Shown here piece after piece: positions 1 to 6,214 of a stretch of 7,153 bases of DNA. Position numbers and translations under genes: made by a program. The stretch comes from an uncultured Chloroflexota bacterium (GTDB lineage: Bacteria > Chloroflexota > Anaerolineae > Caldilineales > Caldilineaceae): the NCBI GenBank assembly GCA_903879975.1, contig CAIRNL010000681.1, positions 1-7,153 on the forward strand, given 5' to 3'. The notes under the pieces were generated by a model. That model ran no database searches. It was not told the DNA's origin and worked only from the letters and a program-made list of their open reading frames with translations. Within the stretch, counting starts at the first letter, position 1, and each line of letters starts with the position of its first letter.

Positions 1-83
1 AGTTGCTTGAATCGCTCAATGATGCATTTTAGGCTAGGGGCGACAACACTGCAATCAATTTGGGGAGCAGCGGGTAAGGCCAT
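1..83 (-). CDS. Possible 5' end of a divergent gene, unidentified (partial, weak)
   Basis: On the - strand a frame begins with ATG at 83-81 and stays open to the window edge, giving 27 residues that begin MALPAAPQIDC and end IIERFKQ. An AAGG ribosome-site-like sequence lies 6 bases ahead of the ATG, and a good sigma-70-like promoter pointing the same way lies about 100 bases upstream (184-212). I recognise no family in these residues; they do not resemble the start of a GntR or LysR regulator. Codon use is mixed, with TTA and CTA leucines, and does not show the GC-rich third positions of the transporter genes. The + strand over the same bases is also open (1-180), so openness alone is not convincing. 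It could equally be a decayed gene or non-coding DNA. The support is the promoter, ribosome site and ATG in series. Confidence 0.27.
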   Translation of the reverse strand, partial: MALPAAPQIDCSVVAPSLKCIIERFKQ

Positions 84-163
84 CTTCTGCCTTGCGGTTG
101 TCTGCCTTAATCCGCCACAGTGTTTTCGCTTCTATCGTAAAATGGAACCACTGAACAAGCTAA

Positions 164-193
164 TTGACATGGACACATAAGTTATGATACGCT
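164..193 (+). promoter_or_regulatory. Weak candidate promoter reading towards the transporter operon
   Basis: A perfect TTGACA (164-169) is followed after 18 bases by TACGCT (188-193), which has only three -10 matches. A better -10-like TATGAT (183-188) is just 13 bases from the box, too close. If used, initiation near 200 would place the palindrome at 208-227 just downstream and leave an untranslated leader of roughly 370 bases. This is the best + strand candidate I found before the operon, but it is poor. Confidence 0.2.
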
Positions 194-212
194 CTTATAC
201 GTAGTTTGTCAA
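184..212 (-). promoter_or_regulatory. Sigma-70-like promoter reading leftwards
   Basis: Read on the - strand, a perfect -35 box TTGACA (212-207) is followed after exactly 17 bases by TATCAT (189-184), which differs from the -10 consensus at one base. Initiation would fall near 176-178 and run left, out of the window. The -35 box lies inside the left arm of the palindrome at 208-227 (overlapping it by five bases), so a protein bound there would be expected to block polymerase. The box matches are visible in the sequence; activity is inferred. Confidence 0.45.
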
Positions 213-227
213 CTGTCAACAGTTGAC
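208..227. promoter_or_regulatory. Palindromic operator candidate
   Basis: Perfect 8-base arms GTCAACTG (208-215) and CAGTTGAC (220-227) flank a 4-base centre TCAA. The left arm and centre also form a tandem of TGTCAAC (207-213 and 214-220), so three TGTCAAC/GTTGACA-like half-sites are packed together. The site overlaps the -35 box of the leftward promoter and sits just after the possible rightward start point, the usual position for a repressor site serving divergent transcription. GntR/FCD-type regulators often bind short TTGT...ACAA-like palindromes of this kind, but that assignment is inference; no regulator gene is visible in the window. Confidence 0.45.
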
Positions 228-480
228 GATTGCTGCAGGTCTGGCTCCTGGGCGCATGATCGGCCAATCCTAAGCGATGTTTTGCCCGCGGTAAGGTTGA
301 ACCGCTTTCTTTAGTCAGTAACAACCGCGTCGTCGGAGCGATGTTGTTTCGCAGCTTCGTGAAGCAGCAGCAAAATGAAGCCAGACCTTGTCTCTCCTGT
401 CACAATGCCCGCCAATGCCTGGCTCATCGTGCACGGCATCGGGACAAAATGTCGCCTTGCTCTCGAACGATGTAGATAGC

Positions 481-511
481 TTGTTGCACGGCCTCACCGC
501 TGTCGCAACAA
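481..511. repeat. Spaced inverted repeat TTGTTGC / GCAACAA in the leader
   Basis: Perfect 7-base arms (481-487 and 505-511) are separated by 17 bases and end about 43 bases before the AAGGAG ribosome site. The arms could be two half-sites on nearly the same face of the helix, or pair in the mRNA as a weak stem with a large loop. A similar pair, AACAAC (320-325) and GTTGTT (343-348), has the same 17-base spacing. Role unknown; chance is possible for arms this short. Confidence 0.28.
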
Positions 512-553
512 AGAATGCTACATGTTAATTTCAATCGGTGGTTCTATTCAGTC

Positions 554-559
554 AAGGAG
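554..559 (+). promoter_or_regulatory. Ribosome binding site fixing the binding-protein start
   Basis: AAGGAG lies 9 bases ahead of the ATG at 569 and is the strongest ribosome site near this reading frame. It rules in favour of ATG 569 over the in-frame ATG at 515, which has no comparable site and would put 18 extra residues in front of the signal peptide. Confidence 0.85.
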
Positions 560-568
560 AAAAGACGA

Positions 569-2149
569 ATGAGGCGGATTGCAAGCTGGATACTGGCTAT
601 GTTGATGATTTGTATGGTGGTGGCAGGGTGTACTCAGCCTGTGCCAGCTGCGCCGGCAGCAGACGTAGCTGCAGACGCAGCTTCTTCCGGTGGTGGCGGC
701 ATTTTGACGGTGGCGCGTTCGGCAGATGTCAATCTATGGGACCCCAAGTACACGAACGATAACAATTCGTTGTGGGCGCAGACTCAGATTTTTGCCACGC
801 TGATGCAGAATTCGCCAGATGGCAAAGAATTGCGCCCGTGGCTGGCCGAGTCCCTTGAATTCAACGAAGATGCCACTGAGGTGGTCTTCAAGCTGCACGA
901 CGATGCCAAGTTCTGCGACGGTAGCCCGATCACGGCTGAAGATGTCAAATGGTCACTGGACCGTGGGAAGGAACCTGATTCCGCAGTTTCCTGGCAGTTC
1001 TTCTCCAATCCAGAGATCGAGATCGTCGACGATTTGACGGTCAAGTTTACCCTGGATCGGCCAAACGTTGCCTTCCCGAACTATCTGACCCTGTGGGGTA
1101 TGTCGATTCTCTCCAAAAAGTATGCTGAGGAGGTGGGTACCGAGGCTTTGTCCGAGAAGCCGTTGGGATCTGGCCCCTACTGCCTGGATCAGTGGGACAA
1201 AGGCCAACTGATTGTGCTCAAGCCCAACCCCGGCTACTGGGGCGACGACGCTTCGACGGTGGATGAAGTCCATCTGCGTGTCGTCCAGGATGACAACGCG
1301 CGCGTGCTCCAGGTGCAGACCGGTGAGGTCGATATTGCGTTGGACATCCCTTACGCCCAAGTGGAAGCCCTAAAAGGAGCGCCGGGTGTCGAAGTGGGGA
1401 TCGACACGCTCTACGGCACCGCTGCCCTTCCGCTCAATCAGCGCACCGTGCCCCAGTTTGCTGACAAGACGGTTCGCCAGGCGATGGCCTACGCAATTGA
1501 CCGCCAGGCACTCGTCGACGCCGTTCTGTTGGGTCAGGGTGAGGTGGCCAAATCACCTTTCTACGGCCCTGCCATCCTCTACTGGACAGGAGACTTCGAG
1601 ATTCCATACGATCTGGAGAAGGCTAAGCAGCTGATGGCCGAGTCGAGTGCTCCAGACGGCTTCGCCACTGAGCTGATTATCCCTTCGGGCGATACATTGG
1701 CGTCGCAGACGGCCGTGATTCTCAAAGATCAGCTAGCACAGATCAATATCGACGTCACCATCACCCCGGTGGAGTCTGGTACGTGGTGGGAGATGTGGTC
1801 GGGCGGTACTTACCAGATGCTCTACAAACTGGGCACCAATGATGTAATTGACCCGGCAGAAAACTTGCCGTTTGACTTCTGGTCGATCGAGGAGGGCGGA
1901 TCGGATGCGGCTTTCACCGGTTTCTACAATGGCCGCATTGTGGAGTTGAGCAAGATGGCGGAACGCGAGTTCGACTCGGCCAAGCGCGCTGAACTCTACC
2001 GTGAACTCCAACAGATTGCGATGGATGAGGTGCCGCAGTTATGGCTCTTCCACCCTTCCAACCGCTGGGCAACGCGTGACAACGTCGAAGGGTTCTCGGT
2101 CTTCCCCACCGGCCTGCATCGCTTCTGGCTGGCATCGAAGACTCAGTAA
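569..2149 (+). CDS. Substrate-binding lipoprotein of a peptide/nickel-type ABC importer (SBP family 5)
   Basis: This 526-residue protein captures solute outside the membrane and hands it to the permease pair encoded downstream. The N-terminus has Arg-Arg, a hydrophobic stretch (about 7-19) and a lipobox ending V-A-G-C with lipidated Cys21. An Ala/Pro/Gly-rich linker follows (about 22-44), then the mature domain starting ILTVARSADV. Family 5 hallmarks are present: KFCDGSPITAEDVKWSL (114-130), LGSGPYCLDQW (199-209), NPGYWGDD, and a C-terminal block with VPQLWLFHPSNRW and VEGF. Length is normal for DppA/OppA-like proteins. The start is ATG 569 because of its AAGGAG site and because the signal peptide then begins properly. 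The family binds di- and oligopeptides, nickel complexes, glutathione, opines, sugars and other small molecules. Specificity cannot be read from sequence, and the enzyme neighbours hint at a nitrogen compound. Confidence is high for family, low for substrate. Confidence 0.95.
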   Translation: MRRIASWILAMLMICMVVAGCTQPVPAAPAADVAADAASSGGGGILTVARSADVNLWDPKYTNDNNSLWAQTQIFATLMQNSPDGKELRPWLAESLEFNEDATEVVFKLHDDAKFCDGSPITAEDVKWSLDRGKEPDSAVSWQFFSNPEIEIVDDLTVKFTLDRPNVAFPNYLTLWGMSILSKKYAEEVGTEALSEKPLGSGPYCLDQWDKGQLIVLKPNPGYWGDDASTVDEVHLRVVQDDNARVLQVQTGEVDIALDIPYAQVEALKGAPGVEVGIDTLYGTAALPLNQRTVPQFADKTVRQAMAYAIDRQALVDAVLLGQGEVAKSPFYGPAILYWTGDFEIPYDLEKAKQLMAESSAPDGFATELIIPSGDTLASQTAVILKDQLAQINIDVTITPVESGTWWEMWSGGTYQMLYKLGTNDVIDPAENLPFDFWSIEEGGSDAAFTGFYNGRIVELSKMAEREFDSAKRAELYRELQQIAMDEVPQLWLFHPSNRWATRDNVEGFSVFPTGLHRFWLASKTQ

Positions 2150-2162
2150 CAGAGGTTTGTCG

Positions 2163-2198
2163 GGGGTATGGGCGGCGCGTTCTCTCCGCTCATACCCC
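2163..2198 (+). promoter_or_regulatory. Strong intercistronic hairpin after the binding-protein gene
   Basis: Arms GGGGTATGGGCGG (2163-2175) and CCGCTCATACCCC (2186-2198) pair over 13 positions (12 Watson-Crick and one G-U) around a 10-base loop. It begins 14 bases after the TAA stop. No T-run follows, so it is not a classical intrinsic terminator. By analogy with binding-protein operons such as malE-malF, it probably protects the upstream mRNA from 3' exonucleases or causes partial termination, so that binding protein outnumbers permease. The pairing is seen directly; the role is inferred. Confidence 0.7.
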
Positions 2199-2260
2199 TC
2201 AATGAGAGGCCAAGTATGCCTCGGCTGGCGGCGAACTCCGTTCACGGCGTTCTAGCTTGT

Positions 2261-2264
2261 GGAG
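2261..2264 (+). promoter_or_regulatory. Ribosome binding site deciding the GTG start of the first permease
   Basis: GGAG lies 9 bases ahead of GTG 2274. The earlier in-frame GTG at 2259 overlaps this site and has no purine-rich sequence of its own upstream, so 2274 is preferred. Confidence 0.7.
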
Positions 2265-2273
2265 AATTGTTCT

Positions 2274-3215
2274 GTGGACATCCTACCGTTTCTGCGTAAG
2301 CGCCTCCTCCACATGATTCCGGTGCTTTTCGGGATCGTGTTGGTGGTGTTTCTGATGGTGCGTTTGATTCCGGGCGACCCGGCGCGCATCATGTTGGGAA
2401 CACACGCAACGCCAGAAAGCGTGGCCGAGTTGCGCGCCGAGTTGGGACTGGATGCACCCATCTGGCAGCAGTTCTTTGCCTTTATGGCCAATGTGCTGCA
2501 AGGCGACCTGGGGATATCTCTTGTCTATCGCCGGTCGGTACTCGATGTGATCTTTGAGCGCCTGCCGCCGACCCTGTTTCTGATTGCCTATGCCGCAACG
2601 CTCTCTGCCCTGGTAACCATTCCTCTAGCGCTTTGGGCTGCGCTCCGCCAGAACCGTCTGCCGGACCAGGCAATACGCGTGGGATCCACGATGACGTTGG
2701 CTATGCCCAGTTTCTGGCTGGGACTCAATCTGCTCATTCTATTTGCCGTTCGGATACCCTTGTTTCCAGTGGCCGGCTATGGAGACAACTTTCCAGACCG
2801 CCTATGGCATCTTTTCCTGCCGTCGCTGACCATCACGCTGGCATTGGCTCCCATGCTGATCCGCAGCCTGCGGAGCGGACTGATCGATGTGCTGAGAGCA
2901 CCCTATGTGGAGTTCGCTCGCGCCAAAGGGGTCGGCGAACAGCGTGTGCTGACACAGCATGTGCTGCGCAACGCGTTGATCTCGACGGTGACGATTCTGG
3001 GACTCAATATCGGCTGGCTGATCGGCGGTACGGTCGTCATAGAAACAGTCTTTACGATCGCCGGATTGGGATCGCTCATCGTTAGTTCGATCTACGCGCG
3101 CGATTATCCAGTCATTCAAGGTGTGACGTTAGTTTTTGCTATCCTGGTCATCTTGATCAACTTGGTGACCGATATTGCCTATTCCATTCTTGATCCGAGG
3201 GTCAGCTATGATTGA
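2274..3215 (+). CDS. ABC importer permease, DppB/OppB type
   Basis: This 313-residue inner-membrane protein is one of the two subunits forming the solute channel. It starts MDILPFLRKRLLHMIPVLFG, the usual DppB opening, with a first membrane segment (about 11-31) and the family motif LIPGDPA (31-37). A periplasmic loop carries GDLG(I)S (77-82). Further membrane segments lie at about 99-123, 136-160, 180-200 (less distinct), 236-255 and near the C-terminus. The EAA-like coupling loop that contacts an ATPase is EFARAKGVGEQRVLTQHVLRN (213-233, here in 20+1 residues), and the tail reads LDPRVSYD. The start is a GTG with GGAG at proper spacing. Its last 8 bases overlap the next gene, so the two permeases are probably translationally coupled and made in equal amounts. 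Nothing appears truncated. Substrate unknown. Confidence 0.94.
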   Translation: MDILPFLRKRLLHMIPVLFGIVLVVFLMVRLIPGDPARIMLGTHATPESVAELRAELGLDAPIWQQFFAFMANVLQGDLGISLVYRRSVLDVIFERLPPTLFLIAYAATLSALVTIPLALWAALRQNRLPDQAIRVGSTMTLAMPSFWLGLNLLILFAVRIPLFPVAGYGDNFPDRLWHLFLPSLTITLALAPMLIRSLRSGLIDVLRAPYVEFARAKGVGEQRVLTQHVLRNALISTVTILGLNIGWLIGGTVVIETVFTIAGLGSLIVSSIYARDYPVIQGVTLVFAILVILINLVTDIAYSILDPRVSYD

Positions 3216-4092
3216 TTCATCTGCCGCGGGTGATCGGGCCACGAATGGACGTCCGCGTGCTGGGCTGCTGCGCTGGGATGCACCGCGCTGGATGCGACAT
3301 GCGTCATTGATCGTCGGTGCAGGCCTGCTGCTGACCATTTTGCTTTCCAGCCTCCTTGCCGGGTATATCAGCCCATACGATCCGATCGCCCAGAACCTAT
3401 CTAATATGCTGCAGCCGCCCAGTGCTGAACATCCATTTGGTACAGACAATTTCGGGCGAGACATTTTTAGCCGTGTGTTGCATGCAGCCAAACTGGATTT
3501 GATGATCGGTCTCCTCTGTGTGCTCTTTCCCCTGGTTGTCGGCGTCATGCTCGGCTGTCTGGCCGGCTATCTCGGCGGTCGCACTGACACGATCATCATG
3601 CGCACAGTAGACACTTTTACCGCCTTCCCTTTTCTGGTAATGGTGATCGCCGTGATTGCCATCCTAGGGCCGGGGCTGACGAGTATGTACGTGGCCCTGA
3701 CTTTGGCGGGGTGGAGCGCATACACGCGCATCGTGCGTGGTGAGATTCTGGTGGTGAAACGCTCCGAATTTATCCAGGCGGCGCGAGCTTTGGGCTACAA
3801 CAGCCCTCGCATTATGTTCCGACACGTGCTGCCGAACGTGATCACGCCGGCAATTGTCTTCTCGATGACCGATATCGTACTGGTGATCCTTTCGACGACT
3901 GCACTGAGTTTTTTGGGGTTGGGCGTGCAGCCACCTACGCCTGAATGGGGCAGTATGATCGCAGAAGGGCGAGTCTATATGATGACAGCGTGGTGGCTGG
4001 TGACGCTTCCTGGTATGGCGATCGTACTTGTGGGCCTGGCACTCAGCCTCTTGGGTGATGGTCTGGCCGATCTCTTGCGTACAGAGGATTAG
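3208..4092 (+). CDS. ABC importer permease, DppC/OppC type
   Basis: This 294-residue membrane protein pairs with the preceding DppB-type subunit. After a polar cytoplasmic N-terminus (1-30) comes a membrane segment (about 33-52), then the extracytoplasmic ISPYDP (54-59) and the diagnostic HPFGTDNFGRDIFSR (75-89). More membrane segments follow at about 99-121, 137-157 and beyond. The EAA loop is EFIQAARALGYNSPRIMF with RHVLPN next (187-210), closely matching the family pattern. The C-terminus holds LSFLGLGVQPPTPEWG and LSLLGDGLADLLR. The start is ATG 3208, with GAGGG (3197-3201) 6 bases upstream inside the previous gene; an upstream in-frame TTG (3175) lies deep inside that gene and is unlikely. 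Only 3 bases separate its stop from the next start. The length is normal for the family. Confidence 0.94.
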   Translation: MIDSSAAGDRATNGRPRAGLLRWDAPRWMRHASLIVGAGLLLTILLSSLLAGYISPYDPIAQNLSNMLQPPSAEHPFGTDNFGRDIFSRVLHAAKLDLMIGLLCVLFPLVVGVMLGCLAGYLGGRTDTIIMRTVDTFTAFPFLVMVIAVIAILGPGLTSMYVALTLAGWSAYTRIVRGEILVVKRSEFIQAARALGYNSPRIMFRHVLPNVITPAIVFSMTDIVLVILSTTALSFLGLGVQPPTPEWGSMIAEGRVYMMTAWWLVTLPGMAIVLVGLALSLLGDGLADLLRTED

Positions 4093-4095
4093 GCC

Positions 4096-5082
4096 ATGGA
4101 GTCAATTCTGGAAGTGCGCGATCTGACCACGCAGATTCCAACCCAACGTGGCGTATTGACCGCAGTCGACGGGGTGACCTTTTCGCTGCGGCGTGGCGAG
4201 ATCTTCGGCCTGGTCGGCGAGTCCGGCTCTGGGAAGAGCATGACCTGTCGCTCGATCTTGCAGTTGGTGCCTAAGCCAGGCCAGGTAGTCAGCGGCACAG
4301 TCTCTTACCAGGGACGCAATCTCCTGCAATTGCCACCAAAGGCAATGAGCCAGCTACGCGGGCGCGAAATTGCTATGATTTTCCAGGATCCCATGGCTGT
4401 GCTCAATCCCGTGCACCGAGTCGGCGATCAATTGACCGAAGCGATGCTGGAGCACGAGGTCGTGAAGTCGAAGGCCGAAGCACAGGCGCGTGCCGTTGAA
4501 CTGCTGCGTAAGGTGGGCATCCCTGCCCCGGAAGAGCGCCTGCGCAGCTACCCACACCAATTTAGCGGCGGTATGTGCCAGCGCTTGGTGATCTCCATTG
4601 CGCTGGCCTGCGAACCTTCCGTGATTCTCGCCGATGAACCGACCACGGCGCTGGATGTCACGATTCAGGATCAGATCCTCAAGTTGCTTGTGGGGCTGCA
4701 GCACGAATTCAGCCTCAGCTTGCTCCTGGTGACTCATGACATGGGGGTGGTGGCACAGACCTGCCAACGGGTAGCCGTGATGTATGCCGGAAAGATTGTG
4801 GAACTGGCAGATAAGGCTACGCTCTTCACCGCACCTCGCCACCCCTACACCCAGGGACTGCTCAACTGTGTGCCGCGTATCGAGGAGGATGGCAGCGTTC
4901 GACCGTTGAAACCGATCCCCGGCTCACCACCCGATCTGGTACAGCCGCCCAGCGGTTGTCGCTTCCATCCGCGTTGTCCCTTGGCCAGTGATGAGTGCAA
5001 GCAAGGCGACTTCCCTCTGCTGCAGGTGGGCTCAGAACAGTACAGCGCGTGCATCAAGCACGATCAGGTGAGAGCAGTATGA
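4096..5082 (+). CDS. ABC importer ATPase, DppD/OppD type
   Basis: This 328-residue cytoplasmic ATPase is one of two different ATPases driving the importer. The visible sites are Walker A GESGSGKS (41-48), Q-loop Gln97 in IFQDP, signature FSGGMCQR (156-163), Walker B VILADE (176-181) with catalytic Glu181, D-loop ALD (185-187) and switch His214, so it should be active. The C-terminal oligopeptide-transporter extension begins at HPYTQGLL (249-256) and carries Cys288, Cys294, Cys301 and Cys319 in the pattern C-x5-C-x6-C-x17-C. In a bacterial DppD structure such cysteines hold a [4Fe-4S] cluster. The signature has Cys161 where Arg or Ser is commoner. The start ATG 4096 has AGAGGA (4083-4088) 7 bases upstream. 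Its stop overlaps the next start in ATGA. Confidence 0.95.
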   Translation: MESILEVRDLTTQIPTQRGVLTAVDGVTFSLRRGEIFGLVGESGSGKSMTCRSILQLVPKPGQVVSGTVSYQGRNLLQLPPKAMSQLRGREIAMIFQDPMAVLNPVHRVGDQLTEAMLEHEVVKSKAEAQARAVELLRKVGIPAPEERLRSYPHQFSGGMCQRLVISIALACEPSVILADEPTTALDVTIQDQILKLLVGLQHEFSLSLLLVTHDMGVVAQTCQRVAVMYAGKIVELADKATLFTAPRHPYTQGLLNCVPRIEEDGSVRPLKPIPGSPPDLVQPPSGCRFHPRCPLASDECKQGDFPLLQVGSEQYSACIKHDQVRAV

Positions 5083-6137
5083 GTGATCTGGACAGACGAC
5101 CTGCGCCTACGTCAGGGCAGACTGAGCCGCTGCTGGCAGTGAACGGCTTGTCGAAGCGTTACGTCCTGAACGCAGGCTTGTGGCAGCGGCTAACGCGTAA
5201 ACCTGAACTGGTATTGCATGCCGTAGACAACGTCAGCCTGCGCATCGAACGCGGTGAGAATTTCGGGCTGGTGGGAGAGTCCGGTTCTGGCAAGACCACG
5301 CTAGGACGTTGCTTGCTGCGTCTGGTCGAGCCGAGTGCCGGACAGGTCATTTATAAGGGCAAAGATATTGTTGGCTTGCCGCCATCGGAGATGTTGGCCG
5401 TCCGGCGCAAGATGCAGATGATTTTTCAGGACCCCTACTCTTCGCTCAATCCACGGATGACGGTTGGGCAGACGCTTGGTGAGGTGCTGACCGTGCATCA
5501 TCTTTGCCCGCCGAGCCAGGTAAAGGACCGTATTCAGGACCTCCTCAGCCTGGTAGGCTTGCCGGGCGATGCGACGCAGCGCTACCCGCGACATTTCAGC
5601 GGCGGTCAGCGCCAACGAATCGGTATTGCGCGCGCCCTGGCAATGGATCCCGAGTTCATCGTCGCCGATGAGCCTGTCTCGGCAGTAGACGTGTCGATCC
5701 AGGCTCAGGTGCTGAATCTGCTGCTCGAATTGAAGGCCAAGCTGGGCTTGACACTCCTCTTTATTGCCCATGACCTGAGCGTGGTCCAGTATATCAGCAC
5801 ACGGGTGGGTGTCATGTATCTGGGCAAGATCGTGGAAATTGCACCGCGTAAGACGCTCTTTGCCTACCCGCGCCATCCCTACACACAGGGACTGTTGCTG
5901 GCCGCTCCGCAGCTTGATCCGTTCCACCAAACGACGCGTGTGGCGATCGAAGGTGAACCACCATCGCCTCTTCGTCCGCCGCCAGGCTGTCGCTTTCACA
6001 CCCGCTGCTATCTGGCCAACGATCGCTGTCACCAAGAAGAGCCGCCCCTGCGAGAGATCGGCGGTGGGCACTGGGTGGCCTGCCACTACCATGAGCGATC
6101 GGAGTGGCCGCCTCCCATCCCAGGAAACGCCCAGTAG
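5079..6137 (+). CDS. ABC importer ATPase, DppF/OppF type
   Basis: This 352-residue ATPase is the partner of the DppD-type subunit. The F type is recognised by the insert before Walker A (NAGLWQRLTRKPE, 31-43) and by FSGGQRQRIGIARALA (173-188). Walker A is GESGSGKT (66-73), Q-loop Gln117 in IFQDPYSSLNP, Walker B FIVADE (193-198) with Glu198, and switch His231. The D-loop reads SAVD (201-204), where SALD is usual; this should be tolerated. The C-terminal extension has HPYTQGLL (266-273) and four cysteines, Cys304, Cys310, Cys317 and Cys335, with spacing almost identical to its partner, so it too may bind an iron-sulphur cluster (inferred). The start is ATG 5079, overlapping the previous stop by 4 bases, with AGGTGAG (5066-5072) upstream. 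A longer in-frame opening from 4995 lies inside the preceding gene and is rejected. Confidence 0.95.
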   Translation: MSDLDRRPAPTSGQTEPLLAVNGLSKRYVLNAGLWQRLTRKPELVLHAVDNVSLRIERGENFGLVGESGSGKTTLGRCLLRLVEPSAGQVIYKGKDIVGLPPSEMLAVRRKMQMIFQDPYSSLNPRMTVGQTLGEVLTVHHLCPPSQVKDRIQDLLSLVGLPGDATQRYPRHFSGGQRQRIGIARALAMDPEFIVADEPVSAVDVSIQAQVLNLLLELKAKLGLTLLFIAHDLSVVQYISTRVGVMYLGKIVEIAPRKTLFAYPRHPYTQGLLLAAPQLDPFHQTTRVAIEGEPPSPLRPPPGCRFHTRCYLANDRCHQEEPPLREIGGGHWVACHYHERSEWPPPIPGNAQ

Positions 6138-6158
6138 CGTACCTGATGAGTGTTTTGT

Positions 6159-6177
6159 CCCTGCCCAACCGGCAGGG
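6159..6177 (+). promoter_or_regulatory. Intercistronic hairpin between ATPase and hydrolase genes
   Basis: CCCTGCC (6159-6165) pairs perfectly with GGCAGGG (6171-6177) around a 5-base loop, 21 bases after the ATPase stop. No T-run follows, only GGATATAC, so it is unlikely to be an intrinsic terminator. It may mark an RNA processing or stabilisation point between the transporter and enzyme parts of the transcript. Confidence 0.45.
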
Positions 6178-6200
6178 GGATATACAACCGATTTTCACGA

Positions 6201-6207
6201 AGAGGAA
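6201..6207 (+). promoter_or_regulatory. Ribosome binding site fixing the hydrolase start
   Basis: AGAGGAA lies 7 bases ahead of ATG 6215 and supports that start over the in-frame ATGs at 6104 (inside the ATPase gene) and 6146, neither of which has a comparable site. Confidence 0.75.
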
Positions 6208-6214
6208 ACATACC

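Larger units (their letters stand above)
228..568 (+). other. Gene-free leader region before the binding-protein gene
   Basis: I see no credible coding sequence in these 341 bases. A 60-residue - strand frame (315-497) is Cys- and Arg-rich, resembles nothing I know and looks like chance. The region holds minor symmetric elements: a 5-base stem GCGGT/ACCGC (288-292 with 301-305) followed by a short TTTCTTT run, a tiny GCTTC-GT-GAAGC (354-365), AACAAC with GTTGTT 17 bases later (320-348), and TTGTTGC with GCAACAA 17 bases later (481-511). It is probably the 5' untranslated region and upstream control DNA of the operon. I see no known riboswitch, tRNA or clear terminator. Confidence 0.4.

Noticed and set aside
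1..180. Open + strand frame from the window edge to a TAA at 178-180, as the tail of an upstream gene
   Set aside because: The translation is Cys-rich without a recognisable C-terminal domain, lacks the third-position bias of the neighbouring genes, and overlaps a competing - strand frame.
288..311. Possible intrinsic terminator: stem GCGGT/ACCGC followed by TTTCTTT
   Set aside because: The stem is only 5 bases with an 8-base loop and the T-run is interrupted, so it is too weak to call. No gene ending just upstream is established.
315..497. 60-residue open frame on the - strand in the leader
   Set aside because: It has no clear ribosome site and a Cys/Arg-rich composition unlike known proteins. 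It lies in DNA with several small inverted repeats, and openness of this length is expected by chance.
515..568. Longer N-terminus for the binding protein from ATG 515
   Set aside because: There is no good ribosome site before 515. The AAGGAG at 554-559 and the signal peptide geometry point to ATG 569.
5301..6092. Long - strand open frame (263 codons) opposite the second ATPase gene
   Set aside because: It is a shadow of the GC-biased ATPase coding strand, which has all its ATPase motifs intact. The antisense translation shows no recognisable domain.
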